Assembly (NCBI GenBank): GCA_016859345.1
Contig: CM029128.1
Location: forward strand, 16,942,104 to 17,006,103
DNA length: 64,000 nt
Direction of reading: 5' to 3'
From: Istiophorus platypterus
Taxonomy: Eukaryota; Chordata; Actinopteri; Istiophoriformes; Istiophoridae
The translations under genes were made by a program, and so were the position numbers. The notes beneath the pieces are model-generated. The model did no database searches. It had not been told where the DNA came from and was given only the letters and a program-made list of their open reading frames with translations. This document shows positions 26,301 through 38,216 of the stretch, in pieces; the stretch's first letter is position 1, and every line of letters starts with the position of its first letter.

Positions 26301-28554
26301 TGTATCACCCTCCTTTATTTATATTACACTGTTCCACCTTTGTCCTAAATTCTAAAATAAAAAGAACTCTTTGTTTTCTTCTTACATATTTTGTCAAATG
26401 TACCTTCGTATACTTGTTTGTTGATTAATCGCTGATATTCCCAGTACCTCTGAATTATTATACTCTGCTGGCTCTGTAATGCTGATTTAGCCCTCGCCCT
26501 TCCTAGTATGAGTTAATTCCTGCTTTATTTGGCTTGCAGGATAAAAGAGTCAGCTAAATTGCCAAGTTCAGTCAAGTCAAGATAAAAGGCTAATGATAGA
26601 TTTCAATGATTTCAAGCCCGCTCCTAGCTAACGCTGATGGAAAGGCCGGGAAATATTTCAAATGTGTGGTCCCTTTAAGTGGAGGTGGAGGGCATCTTTC
26701 ATAGATAACATCTCTTATAAGGTCCTCCAGACTGTTCATTATGAATCTGATAGTTCGATCCCACTGGCATGGGGCATCCAGAATAAAAATTAGTGTTGAG
26801 AATGACAATTAGCCATTTCATCCCTTTCAGTGTTGAAATATCAGAATGCAACCAATGCTTTTTTTTTTTTTGCCTTCACCTAGTGTGACAGTATCCCTGG
26901 TGTTGTTAATGCCTCCTGATTCTCAGTGCGATAGTCTTCTATTGTTTACCTAAGATTAGTGCTGACATTAACAATTCTCTAACAAACACTACCCATATAC
27001 AGTATTATATTTTAAGTTCTCTGATTCAGAATGTCAGTCTGTAGGTCCAACGCTCAGGTGAACTTAGACACCTTTATTATTGGCTTTATATAAAAATGGC
27101 TTTGTCAAAAAACTGACTATTGAAAACTGAGCAGTTTTACGAATAATCATGTATCTTTTACGGACCAACTCAGAGGTCCACATTGAAGGCATGACTGCTA
27201 TTTTGAAAGTTCGTCCAAAGTGCAACTATCATTAAGCCTTTTTCATATGGCTATAGTTCCTGAGGACAGCATCACCCGCTGTGTGCCTTTCAAATTAACT
27301 AGCTAACTATCTAAATTATAGGAGATGCCCAAAAGAACCTGAACACTTGGACAAGCTCGTGAAATCCAAAACACCTCTACAAAAAATACTACCTCTGGGA
27401 AAATTATTTAAATTTTTTTACTGGGAGTTCATAAAAAAGTCAATACATCTACAATATTTTTGAGAATATTTGTAATGTTCTTGTACTGGATAATATTGTA
27501 TTTTACAGTTAATGGACTGCAATTATATAGCCTGGTCATGATCAAGTATGTGATCTGAAAATAAGATGTCATTGTGTTCATTCTGTCGGCGAGACAACAG
27601 AATGAACATCTTGGGTTGGAGCCACAAGAGATGTGTTAAAATCTGGTCATGTGAATACCACATAATTTATTGAAAGCTTGTTTGGCATTGTAAAGAATGA
27701 ACTGGTGCTGCTGAAAGTCAGTACCTGCAGCATCTTCTATTTTCATTCCTCTCCAGGACATCACTCTCAGTGGAGTATCACATTTAAAAATTCACATGCA
27801 GCCCTGTAAGCCTATATGGAGGTAAGCAAGGCAAACAAAGTGATTTGTGTTCCATTTTTGCAGTCAAACCAGTGTGAGCAACCTGCAAGTATCTCATGTC
27901 ATCAGGGGGCCTGCATCGAGGAAAGCCAGACAGTCAGTAGCAGAAATGGAAAATAATGTGGAGGACAGAGCCGTCCTCCACCTCCTCCTCCCTGCTGTTT
28001 AAACCTCTGCATTCATAGTCATTCCTCCAGAGAGAACCCACCAGAAATTCATGCCATGGAAATGCCAAGCTGGAATGAGTATGAGTGGGCTGGTAATGTG
28101 AAACTATATAGAGAGCTCAACCAAAATATGTCTTATACCCGTTGGGTTATAGCTATAGAGCACGGGCCACCTGATCATCCAGATTTTCTTAGCCCATCCT
28201 TAGCCCCCGTTCCACCTGGGCCAGTTAATCAGTGATAAGAAAATACATACAAGAAGAAGAAATGCGTTTCTTCAAAGGCTTTCATTCTTGTAGCTTGGAA
28301 AACCTGAGATTAATCTGCAGTGTAATAAAAAGTTTGAACCAAGAATGGTATAGTATGTCAGGTACACAAGAATGTAGCAACTGAAACAAGAGAAGAAAAA
28401 AGGAGAATTCCCAACTGCTATAGTCTGTAAAAAAAAAAACTGTTTTGAAGAAATTCACTTGCCTGTGTACAAAACATTTCAAAGGACTCCCACTCCTTTT
28501 GGGACTATCAAACACTACTTTGTGTGAGTGTGTGTGTGTTTGTCACAAAAAGTG
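14379..28554. other. Gene-free block; 3' flank or long-isoform intron of LRRTM4
   Basis: No frame in this 14-kb block shows protein character. A (CA)n tract lies at 15102-15148 and homopolymer A/T runs are frequent. A short run of GA lies near 23376-23391. I searched the minus strand by eye for the alternative terminal LRRTM4 exon (the part after the ECE residues) and did not find it. Some non-repetitive stretches, such as 22330-22430 and 26500-26830, could be conserved non-coding elements, but no alignment was possible. A CT-rich stretch near 20530-20700 ending in AATAAAATC might be a transposon end and was not identified. Confidence 0.5.
15102..15148 (+). repeat. (CA)n microsatellite
   Basis: CA repeat with T and G interruptions near 15128 and 15139. 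Confidence 0.93.
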
Positions 28555-28560
28555 TTTATT
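28555..28560 (-). terminator. Candidate polyadenylation signal for the ECEV-ending transcript
   Basis: AATAAA on the minus strand, about 770 nt after the LRRTM4 stop. It is the nearest canonical hexamer that I noticed downstream. A GT-rich stretch (28521-28541) lies downstream of it only if read toward higher plus coordinates, so a proper downstream element is not established. A 3' UTR of about 0.8 kb would be plausible. Confidence 0.3.
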
Positions 28561-29329
28561 TCCCTGTGTGAGTTAAAGTGTGGATGGCCACTGAACATAC
28601 GCATATCAGTTAATGTGTGACTAATCAATTAAGCTAGCAAGTCAACAGGTGAGTAACTTCAGCAAGTCGGTAAGTCTGCTGATGGGAGACAACAGACATT
28701 AAGTATTTTCCAATAAATATCTCAAGTTATAGTTTGTCAATAAAATTGTGAAGTACTCAGCTCAGTGGTGGCCCTGTTCAGTGACAAGAGTCTCTATTAG
28801 CATACACACTCCCGAATTGAATCTTCCCACAATTCAGCTATTCACCTCACACTATACTGCTCATCAAAAACCAAATAGCAGTAGAGCAAACACAAAGCAC
28901 AAAGCCTGTGATATGCAAGCAAAAAAAGTAAACAAATACCTAAACAAGCACAAATGTCTTATCATAAACACCATAGCTTAAGCTCAAGATTATGCAGAAA
29001 AGGAAATGTTATCGGACTCATTTATCTGTATTTCTGTACAGTTCTGCAGCAAAACAAACATTTGCATCTCAACAGAGATTATGGTGTAAGCAAATATACA
29101 AACACCGATGTGAAAACAAGCGATATCTTGTTATAAACAAAGTGATCCTAAAACCACCGCTGCTTTGTTCAATAAATCCATGGGTACACCACATATTTAC
29201 CTAACCTGCTGTTTAAGGGGTAAGTAATCAAGTAGCATACTTATCATCTATCAAAGCAGTGTAAATAATTACCTCTGGTTGCTGCGCTGTGGACAGAGTT
29301 TTGTTTAGGAGGAGTGGCGGTGGTGTGGG
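28561..29329 (-). other. lrrtm4: Probable 3' UTR of the LRRTM4 short isoform
   Basis: This lies directly downstream of the stop codon on the transcribed strand and is AT-rich without coding signal. Its end depends on the candidate AATAAA at 28560-28555. If the donor at the stop codon is used, the same bases become intron. Confidence 0.4.
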
Positions 29330-29338
29330 TCATACCTC
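29330..29338 (-). promoter_or_regulatory. lrrtm4: Splice donor overlapping the LRRTM4 stop codon
   Basis: The last codons are GAG GTA TGA. Read as a splice site they are GAG|GTATGA, with GT at 29335-29334 and G at +5. Unspliced, the transcript encodes ...ECEV and stops. Spliced, the final Val and stop are removed and translation would continue after ...ECE into a distal exon in phase 0. LRRTM3 and LRRTM4 in mammals are known to have a longer C-terminal form made this way. Use of the site in this species is inferred. Confidence 0.7.
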
Positions 29339-30897
29339 GCATTCTCTGGAGCCTGAGATGGTATAGGTGCAGGGTCCGGTCCCATTGACAAGCACATCCA
29401 TGGCCTCAGAATTGGTGGGCTTGTAGTCCACATAGTACTCCTGCAGCGGAGAGCTCAGGGTGCGCTCCGTCTCTCTAGCTTTCTTGCGGCGTTTGCGGGC
29501 TGCTGCCGAGTGCTCCTGCAACTGCTTGACACTGCTAGGATAGCGCTTCCAAGACACGTAGATTACCAACAGGATCATTGCAACAGATAGAAAAAGGGCA
29601 ACACTTCCAGCCACAATCTTATGGAAGGAAACAGGCTCCAAGTCTTGCTCTGGGGGAGGTGCCACCGGTGGTGTAATAGCTGACGATGTGGGGCCTCTGA
29701 CAGATCCCTCTCCTCTCTTTCCAGAACCAGTGGGTGAAGCCAGAATGGCCGAGCGATCCTCAGTCTGCACAGGGACATTGGATGGGGTTGGAGGGATACT
29801 CACAGTGAGTACTGTCACTAGGTTTGATTGACAAACACCGAAAGCTTCAACAGCATCCATCACTTTCTCACCCTGGGCTTTCTTGGGTGAAGCACAGATC
29901 ATGGTGGTCTCCTTTGCACCTCTGAAATTTCTCAGCCAGGCCACCAGAGGACAGATGGCAGGGCCACAGTCCCATACATTCCCAGCTAAGCTAATTGTAG
30001 TCAAAGAGATCCAGGCATCAACTACTTCCTGGGAAACATTGGTCAGCTTGTTGGAGTCCAGGTTGAGCGTCTGCAGATTCGGTAAGCATTGGTAAACTAC
30101 AGCATCTACTTCCGTCAGATCATTCCCAGACAGATCAAGTTTCTGGATGGAAGCCCAGGTCCAGGTCAGGCCCTGACTCATTGACCGAATGCGATTCCAC
30201 TGCAGATAAAGTGCGCGTAGATTGTAGAGGCGAGGAAAGTGAGAAAAATTGATCTTTGAGAACTGATTATGCTCAAGATGCAGCTCAGTGAGCTTGACCA
30301 GGCCTGAAAATGCATTCCGGGTGATACTGCGTAGGCGGTTGTAACCCAGATCCAGGAATTCAAGATTTCTGCAATCTTGGAACAGACGCACTGGGATGAT
30401 TTTTAGAGAGTTTGAGCGTATATGAAGGCTGAGAAGTTTCCGTAGGCCCTGGAATTGCCCAGGCTGCAATGCTTGCAGTTTGTTGTATGACAGGTCCAGA
30501 TTACGCAAATTAGGGACAGGATGGAATGTGGTGTTGTGGAGTACTGTGATCTTGTTGGAGCTCAGGATCAGTTCTTTGAGCCTGCGGACCCCCTGGAAGG
30601 CCATTCCATCCACAGAGGCAATGTAATTGTGGTCCAAGTAGAGCCAGATGAGGTGGTTGAGTCCTACAAACTGACCAGCACGAAGACTGGCGAGGCTGTT
30701 GTACCGTAACGACAGGCCTTCACAGCCTCCTGAGAGGTTCTTGGGAACATCACGAAAGGCGCTTGACTCACAGTAGACAATTTTTCCATCACAGCGACAG
30801 CTTTTGGGGCATGGGCGCTCACTCAGTGATGGATTTGCCGCCAGCCACACCTGCATCAAGAGTTGGACAACTAGCCAGCGACGCTGCAGAGCAGAGC
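29330..30897 (-). CDS. lrrtm4: LRRTM4-like synaptic LRR transmembrane protein, main coding exon
   Basis: LRRTM4 is a postsynaptic type I membrane adhesion protein that binds presynaptic heparan-sulphate proteoglycans and neurexins and promotes excitatory synapse formation. The exon encodes residues 2-523 of a predicted 523-residue protein, close to the ~518 of the mammalian short form. Visible in order: hydrophobic signal region about 9-22; LRRNT cysteines C31, C35, C37, C44; about ten 24-residue leucine-rich repeats, about 61-300; LRRCT cysteines C312, C317, C336, C357; a variable Pro/Ser/Thr linker 358-428; membrane segment 429-451; a 72-residue tail starting KRYPSS and ending ECEV, a PDZ ligand. 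Sequons include NLS at 55, NTT, NFS and NVS. CPKSCRCDGKIVYCES and GPCTYTISGSRECEV fit LRRTM4 better than LRRTM1, 2 or 3. The open frame continues 40 bases upstream without an ATG, but that is intron: the exon begins just after CTTCTAG with GC, completing a Gly codon. Fish may carry two LRRTM4 copies; which one this is cannot be told. Confidence 0.95.
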
Positions 30898-30945
30898 CTA
30901 GAAGCAGGAGTAGGGGGAGAGGAAAAAGAGAGAGCAAGAGAGTTT
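30898..30945 (-). promoter_or_regulatory. lrrtm4: Splice acceptor and polypyrimidine tract of the main LRRTM4 exon
   Basis: On the minus strand a run of about 35 mostly C/T bases (CTCTCTTGCTCTCTC onward) ends in CTTCTAG, with AG at 30899-30898. A branch-point-like GCCTAAAAC lies about 45 nt upstream. Exon phase then gives Gly-Ser as residues 2-3 after an upstream ATGG, matching the Met-Gly start of LRRTM2, 3 and 4. Confidence 0.88.
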
Positions 30946-33838
30946 TAGGCTAATGAGCTAATTACAAATTCCAAAAATCCTAATTCATAACTTTTTCCTT
31001 TGGTAACTAAGTGCATCCCACACGATGAGTGGCTTATGTTTGCAGTGTTTAGTTTTGGAAATTAAGGTTTTCAACAATCTACGTTCTTTTTTTAATATGT
31101 TTTTTGATACACCCATACCTAACTTAGTGCTCAAGAAAAAATTAGGCCTGGCAATCTTGGCAGCTTTGTCTAAAAATTTCTGAGGAGGTAATCCTTTTTT
31201 GTGTTTTTAGCTCATACTCATTTTAATTGATTAATGTGTGTGCATCTGTATGAGAAGGAAGCTCACCCCTTTGCAAAGAAAACATAAAAGCTTGATAGCA
31301 AAGTCAGCAGACAACATGACATTGAGTTGTGAGAATCTGGAAAATCATAAATAAGGGAGGGAATATATCCTAAAGGGAGGAAGACATTTCCACGTCCCAA
31401 ACTGTTGTGGTTTGATAGAAATGATAGAGCTTCCTTTTACCTCCTTCAAGCTAGAGATAGGTGAAAAATTAGAGAAAATGATTGGAGAAACAGGATGACA
31501 GGATACCTACAATCACAGGGCAGGAGGGGGCACATTTGATGACCGTGATGCTGGTGCATTAGTGTGATATGTAAGGAAAAACAGAGGAGCATCCCTTCCC
31601 GAGGTGACTGAGAATGTCAATGCAGGACGTGATCAGACTGTGTCAACATGAATGGTCGGTAAACAATTGCATAGAGAAGGATATATAGGGTTGCAGTGCA
31701 TAAACTCCTTATTACAAAAACAAATGCACATTTGAGAGTTCACCGGGGCAACAACTAAAAGCACTGGTCTACAGGGATGTGAAAAAAATGTGATATGGTC
31801 AGATGACTCATCCTTCACCATCTTCTCAACAAGTGGGTGAGTGCATGTGTGGCTTTACACCAAGAAAATGGTACAGGCCTGAACGTTTGACCCCTAGAGT
31901 TGCACTTTGAACAGACAGTTTATGTTGGCTTTTCCTTTAATTTCTCACCTTTGTGTATGACAGAGGTCTTGCCTACTACTGAATATCAACTAATATTCCA
32001 GAGAAGGACAATGTCCAGAGATCAAGTCTTTCCTATAACACTCTTCCTCAACATTACATACCAGATTCCTTCCCTTTGCCTATATCAAAGCTTTAAGATT
32101 CAACCATCAAGTCTTCATAGATATACAGTATACACCCTGTGCCAATTCTAGATGTCCAGGTTCCTTTTTTCCAAATTGTGGAAACTCCCTACCTCTACTT
32201 CATTTTTAGTCTCCAAAGTTGTCACATCCACTGTTAACACTCACCCATTAGACAAATCATCCTCACTCTTCCTATAATGCACCTATTTAAACATTCTGTA
32301 TGTCCATTCATATCACATCCTACAATTTCCTGAGTAGACTTTGCTTCATAGTAATTCATCATACATTCCAGTATACGAAGCTGTTCTATTTTATTTAAGT
32401 GTAAAAACCATCCAGAAAAGAGCTTGTGACTGAGAACGATGTGGCTCAACGCTCTTCAAGGTGATCTGTTTCATTTACTGTTTAAGTGGTAAATAGCAGA
32501 AAGATTCTGCAACTGCTGACCATATTCTAACATAATTTTTTAATATCTCCAGAACTGATAATCAGTCTTTCCAGTTTAAAAATCCAGAAGACAAGCAAAA
32601 GGCTGGTAATTTATGTATAAGAATCATATTAGAATTTAATATTTCATATACACTAATTTTACTTAAATATCAACTTCATGACATGAGGCTCAGAATTATC
32701 TGACCACAGCAATTTGAAAAATGACTTACAACTCAACTTAAATTACAGTTTTTCTTGGACGCTTACACACTTTAATTGGGGCTATTAACTAAACATCCCT
32801 GAACATTATGCCAACTACCAATGGCAGAACCATTTCCCAATTCTAAACACAATTCCCTTGTTTTAACACAAGATTCAGAGTTTTGTGAAAAACACTCACA
32901 CAAATCCCTTAATATATTCCTGATTGCACCATGTGCTCATTTAGAAAGCACCGGCTTTCAATACCATTAACTGAAGTCATCACAGCTGGAACCCAATTAA
33001 CACACAATTTCCCAGACATAAATACTAAGAGTCATAATTGTTCAACACAAATCAGAACCTCAGGATAGATAGATAAAAGCACCATGGGTCAGTTCACTTG
33101 TTGTGGAACACTGGTTCCACAATGACTTCAAGGTTGAGGGCAATGACAAAGAAGAAGAGCTGGAAGAGGAGTAGGAAGAAGAGGAAGGGCAAAGAGACAA
33201 ATGTGATGTCAATGAGGGAATCTGGTCAAACCCAAATCTGAGCTGCTTCACAGTAGCCTCTGTAATCTAGACCTTCAGAATGGGAAATATGTTGGTAAGT
33301 AATTCATACACTGCTCTCTACTGTACCTTTGGAGGTCTGTAATCTGGGCTGTTACAGCACATTCTCCACATGTACTGTAGCTGTTTGCTATATTGTACCA
33401 TATATTGTCTAAAATAAGTCTTATTACTGTACCATATCACATTAAGTTAATTTGGAGTTTCTATAAGATCATATTTATTCATTTAATGATTTACTGTAAT
33501 CCTACTAGGACTTCTTATTTTTGCAGAACTTAGAGACAGCCACCGAATGGAGCCAGGAGACAGCTACTGTATTTCCTAAAGAGCAAGTGATGGAATTCAT
33601 CAATATGATTATAGTCAACAATATAATCACTTGCATTAGCCACACAGGAGAATTGTTGAGTATCTGGGAATTTTCTAAGTCGGCATCTCAACAACTGACT
33701 GCATTCTTCATGGGAACCGGTTGAGGGTGAAACAAACTCATAAGTCAAAGGCCAGTCCCTGGAATATGTGCAAGTATGGTATCCATCTATGGTATGGTAA
33801 CTATTTGAGTACAGTTATGTATTGCGGCAGTATACAGC
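30946..33838. other. lrrtm4: Proximal part of the proposed first LRRTM4 intron
   Basis: No second coding region is seen. The block is AT-rich with no recognisable repeat beyond short runs. It contains the weaker alternative start exon candidate at 32248-32245 (ATGG followed by the donor GTGAGT on the minus strand). That candidate lacks a GC-rich promoter and has C at -3 of the ATG. Confidence 0.55.
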
Positions 33839-33890
33839 CATCAGCCACAACATTAAAACCGGTCACCAGTTTTAATTCTTTTACACATAA
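33839..33890 (+). repeat. Terminus of a mariner-type dispersed repeat (facing right)
   Basis: ATCAGCCACAACATTAAAAC and the following ~30 bp resemble the end of a widespread fish mariner-type repeat and match the reverse complement of 40451-40508 over about 50 bp. No transposase sequence follows it. It is either a solo end, a miniature element, or one end of a larger unit. Confidence 0.6.
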
Positions 33891-35754
33891 ATGACATCGC
33901 TTCACTGTTGGGGGTGCAATAAACCAGATAGGAGATACTTTTTTTTAGCATGCAATTGTCCCTGCAGATTGCCTCGTTATGTTTGGTTGAATGATCTTTC
34001 CTGTGAGACACTCCTGGTGAGTACACATCAAATTTACTAATCAAAATCCTAAATTATTTCATTATTTGCTCATGCTATGAGTGGCTGGTATAGTGATTAC
34101 CCATAATGGCTTTGTCTGAAATTTGAGAATGATGAGACCGGTGTAAATGTACTACATTGTTACACTTAACAATGCAGTACACAGGTGTGGTATAATACTA
34201 ACACCTGTTTTGGACTGGGTGCACTTGAATTCCATCTATTGCAACGTGTCCCCAAACTATTGATTAAGTGCCCCTATTTTTCTTCACTCGTGATCATTTT
34301 TGTTCTAAAAGGGGCTCATTAAGCAAATGACTGCTTGTGAAAAAATCATTAATCTGACTGCTTGGTCACCGCCCCCCAAATGCCTCTAAGTGTATGAAAG
34401 AATGTTGTGGCTGAATGGTGTATATTGTAGTACAGGCTATATGGTAGCCTACTTTTGTGCACTAGAGCAATGTGTTTCAGAGTAGTCGTTTACTGTACTG
34501 TGTTTCATCTCCTCTGTAGAGAATCTTTGATATTGATGCCAGAGACCCTGGCTTTTTTGTTGATGATTCAGGTTTTATTCTTGACAAAAGAAGGAGAAGG
34601 GGGAAGAGATTATAACTGGCCACCAGGCAGTTGTATACGTCTCTGGCCGGCAAGGAGGGAATGTGACCACCTTGACTTCAGAGTCTCCCACCGCCATGCC
34701 TCCCTTGGTCCATACAACACCACGCCTCTGCTGGCTGCTCTATGGTCGGCAAGATCGTGTATACCGACTAATCAAGAGGGAGCCCAGACAACCACAGCAG
34801 CCATGTTATGATGTCATTTTGGACACTGTCAGTTTTCACTGAGCTGCGCTAGTTTGAGACCGATTGAGGAACAATCCAAGATTCAGCAGCATCCTCCTGC
34901 CTGTATATTTTCCAGGTTCTTTCCTGAACCCCCATAGAGCAGTTTTTTCCACCACTATGCGGTAGAAGATCTATGACTGAGATCCCTACATCGGTGTTCA
35001 CCTCCTACAGGCTTTTTTAGATATTGCCAGAGGCTTGAAAGGGGTGAATTAGGCATACAGTGGAATTTTTTTTTTCCCTGCTGAGTGGGTAGGTCTAATA
35101 TTGCCTGTGATGTCGATGAGAATCTCTGCTCCAGGTCAGGTCATGGATACTGAGGCAGAATAACTGATTTCCAGTAAGTGAGAGTTGTTTTTTAGTTTGT
35201 GGGTTTTTTTTTTTTTTTCAAATGTTGGTTCATATTTGTATATTGACATTATTTTACTGCATTGTACATACTTTATTGGTCCCATAAGAGCACATTTACT
35301 TTTTCACTCAATTTCATTTCATTTTACTACAGTATGTTGAGGAATCAAAATTTTCAAACATGTATGTTAAGAGTCTTTATGATGTGTTCATCCTGTAAAG
35401 AGGTTTTTGTGGGGAAAAACCATAAGCACCATTATTCTTTGCAGTGAAAAGTTTTTACCGTCATGTTTTGGATTTATCTCATGGGTGTGTAATTTTGTAG
35501 TATATGTTGATTTGATAGTTTTTCTGTGACATCTGATGGCACAATTTGGTTTATATGTTTGGTTCATGATTTTGAGTGGAGAATTTAATTGTTATATTGT
35601 TTGAAGTTTGTGGATATTACTGTGCAGTTATGTATTTGTGTTTAGAGTTTTGGGAAATGGAGCATAATTTTTAGAAATGTTTTTTTTGGTATTTAAGAAA
35701 AATAAACAAAACAAGAAGGAAAAGGTTAAACGCTTATAAATTGTAAAATGTGAC
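33891..35754. other. Intronic non-coding stretch
   Basis: No gene seen. A GC-richer piece at about 34590-34860 is open for 118 codons on the plus strand (34455-34811) without any family resemblance; it may be an unidentified repeat. Poly-T runs occur near 35069 and 35206-35218. Confidence 0.5.
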
Positions 35755-36385
35755 ACAGTCCAAACACTGCTGGACTCTTTTCACATCTGGTTAGCATGTG
35801 TCTTTTATTAGTTTACATTTTAGACTCACTGGTAATTTTTTTATTTATAAAGCAATTCCAGACAAACTTTCCTCCTATCTTTGAAAACTTTACTTCGCAG
35901 AAATAATCTTCCAACCATAATCTCGGATCAGAAAACACATATCTGCTGTCTGTCCCCAGTGTATATGGACAAAGATGGGACAGAAAGCTTTCATGTGTTC
36001 GGATTCAGCCACTTGGAATCGTTTCTGGAGGGAAATGAAATTGAAGAACTTGGTACCCCGGGCTGAAATCAAAGTTGCTGGAAACTCTATGGTGAATGAT
36101 TCCTTCACTGCCTCTGTATTTAGATTATTTTAGTTTTATTAATATTGACAAGTTTTTTTGTAACAAGCTTTGTGTATTTGTTTGTTTTTTGTGTGGAGTC
36201 TTATTGGACCCTTTATACCTTGTTACATGGTTTTCATTAGTGTTTATTTGTGTGCCTAATGTTGTTTTTCCTTGTCCAAAACGTGTAATGCTGCTAACCT
36301 GGCCATGTCTCCATTAAAAATGAGGTCTCTAACTTCACTGTAACTTAACTTGTTAAATAGAGGTTAAATAAAATTAAATAAAAGC
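35755..36385 (+). mobile_element. L2-like LINE, 3' fragment (ORF2 C terminus plus 3' UTR)
   Basis: The coding remnant reads FIYKAIPDKLSSYL around 35845-35885, in the style of the L2 ORF2 tail. After a frame change and stops, an open stretch up to the TAG at 36131-36133 reads TKMGQKAFMCSDSATWN (35969 onward), then MKLKNLVP; the TKxGxKAF...WN pattern is typical of the end of L2/Rex-type ORF2. The 3' UTR contains CTGGCCATGTCTCCATT and ends with TTAAATAGAGGTTAAATAAA, the usual A-rich terminus. The piece is 5'-truncated and broken. It sits on the strand opposite to LRRTM4 transcription. LINE origin is well supported; the exact family is a recall-based call. Confidence 0.8.
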
Positions 36386-37606
36386 AGTGATTGTAAGATT
36401 TTATTGACTACTGTAATACTATGTCATAAATTACTAGGCCCTATTATATACTAACTAATATTGCTTGTTTTTATCAAAAGATGTGGTCATTATGTTTTAG
36501 GTTTATGTCATTTTAACCACAAAAACCTTTCACGTCCAGATGTAAAGCAGTGTTTACTCCATGTTAACTCATTACCCCAAATTGGTTGTAGTTGTTTGGA
36601 TTGGTGTCATTAATACAACATGTTTACAAACAGTAGACATCGACAATCAGTGTTGAAGCAAAGCAACTTGCAATTTACTCAATCCTATTTTTATCATTTG
36701 CATTCAGCCATCCCATAAGCCATCAACACACCAGTGGCAGAGGCAGATAAGTCATAAAAGGCAAGCTATACAGAGCAAATTAACATTCAAGAGCTGATGG
36801 TTGGGTATACAATCCCGCAGGCATTTCAATTTAGACTCCAGCCATTTCATGTTTAACCAAACCAAAGCCGGACAGGTTCAGCGTGTATCCTTGCTTCTGC
36901 TTTTCACAGGTCCAAATAAAAAAAGTCACTAAAACCTCTATGGAGTTATACAACTCATCTCCGCTACAGAAAACAGCTACCTGAAATATTTATGATTTAA
37001 ATGTCTTAATTTTCTAGGAGCAAATACTCTGTTTCAAATGTGATTTAAAAAAATCAAGCAAGGTGGTCAGTAGCTTCCTGATATCACTCCTTGTTCTGAG
37101 GTGAGACAGAGCTGTTTCCATTAAAATCGTTCCACCTTGCAGAGCCACTAATGAACTGTCATTAAGATACATTGATTTCCCCTTGAGGAGGTGGTATGGT
37201 GGGATTCACTACTTACAGTAGGAGTGTTTTTCAAGGCAGTATAATCAAGTTTGGACTTTATTACCATTATCACAGTGAGATAAGATTAATATGTCAAGAT
37301 AGAAGTAGTCCATACTTTATTTGGCTTACAAAATGTATAATGTATTGGCAGGCGCTGAGCTCACCGAAGAAATAATAATGAATGTGTTATGTGTAGACAT
37401 AACAGACTTTGAATCTCCAGACTTTGTGGATACATTTGATATAGTAAGCATGATTTCAATTTCCTTGTATTTCTTGTATTCTTTGCAGGATTTGACAGAA
37501 ATAATTCCCTGACATAAAGTGCCTGAGAGGCATCATGCAGCATATGCTATCTAACATAGCCATTTCACTCCTTGCCAAGCATCTGCTGATCCCATATGGG
37601 TATTGT
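36386..37606. other. Intronic non-coding stretch
   Basis: AT-rich, no gene, RNA gene or repeat recognised. Confidence 0.5.
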
Positions 37607-37660
37607 ATGTGTGTGTTTTGTGTGTGTTTTGTGTGTGTGTGTGTGTGTGTCAGTGTGTGT

Positions 37661-37721
<61 letters not shown>

Positions 37722-37728
37722 CGTGTGT
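37607..37728 (+). repeat. (GT)n microsatellite
   Basis: About 120 bp of GT repeats with TTT and CA interruptions in the first half and a pure run of roughly 55 bp in the second half. Confidence 0.97.
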
Positions 37729-38216
37729 CTACAAGTGTGCTTGAGAAAGATACACACTGTTTGTTTTCAGAGGAATCTTTCATCATTCCTTACGGAAGGA
37801 GAGAGCCATGGAACTGTACAGATAATTTGTGCTGACTATTGATTATACCAACAGATACATCAATCATGTGGCTTCATCTTTGCTCCCACAATTTTGATTC
37901 TTCCACTCTAATATTGTAGAGAGAAAGATGTTGATCACAAGATGCTGTATGTCTCGGAGCAGCCAATTTCCTCGTCTCAGGTTTCTGAATGTAACTTTAA
38001 CAAATTTGCAAGCAACTCTGTCTTGAAGGCTTACAAAAAGGTAGGGTGCCTTGTGAGAGTATTCATCTTCCTTATTTTCTTCCTTTTTTTCCTGTTTTTT
38101 TGGCATTAAAACCTAGAAATTAAAAATTGGTTTTCTTTGGATTTTATTTGATGGGCTTTGGTAAATTACAACGGAAAAGTTGTAAGTGCAAACTCTTAAA
38201 ACTCAAATTAAGATCT

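Noticed and set aside
32239..32248. ATGG|GTGAGT as the LRRTM4 first coding exon
   Set aside because: The donor is good and the intron short, but the ATG context is weak, no acceptor or promoter signal is seen upstream, and the CpG-island site fits better. Kept only as an alternative.
33060..33251. Ser-rich minus-strand frame
   Set aside because: Caused by a purine-rich GAAGAG-type stretch; no other support.
37565..37842. Cys/Val- and Thr/His-rich frames
   Set aside because: Translations of the GT/CA microsatellite on both strands.
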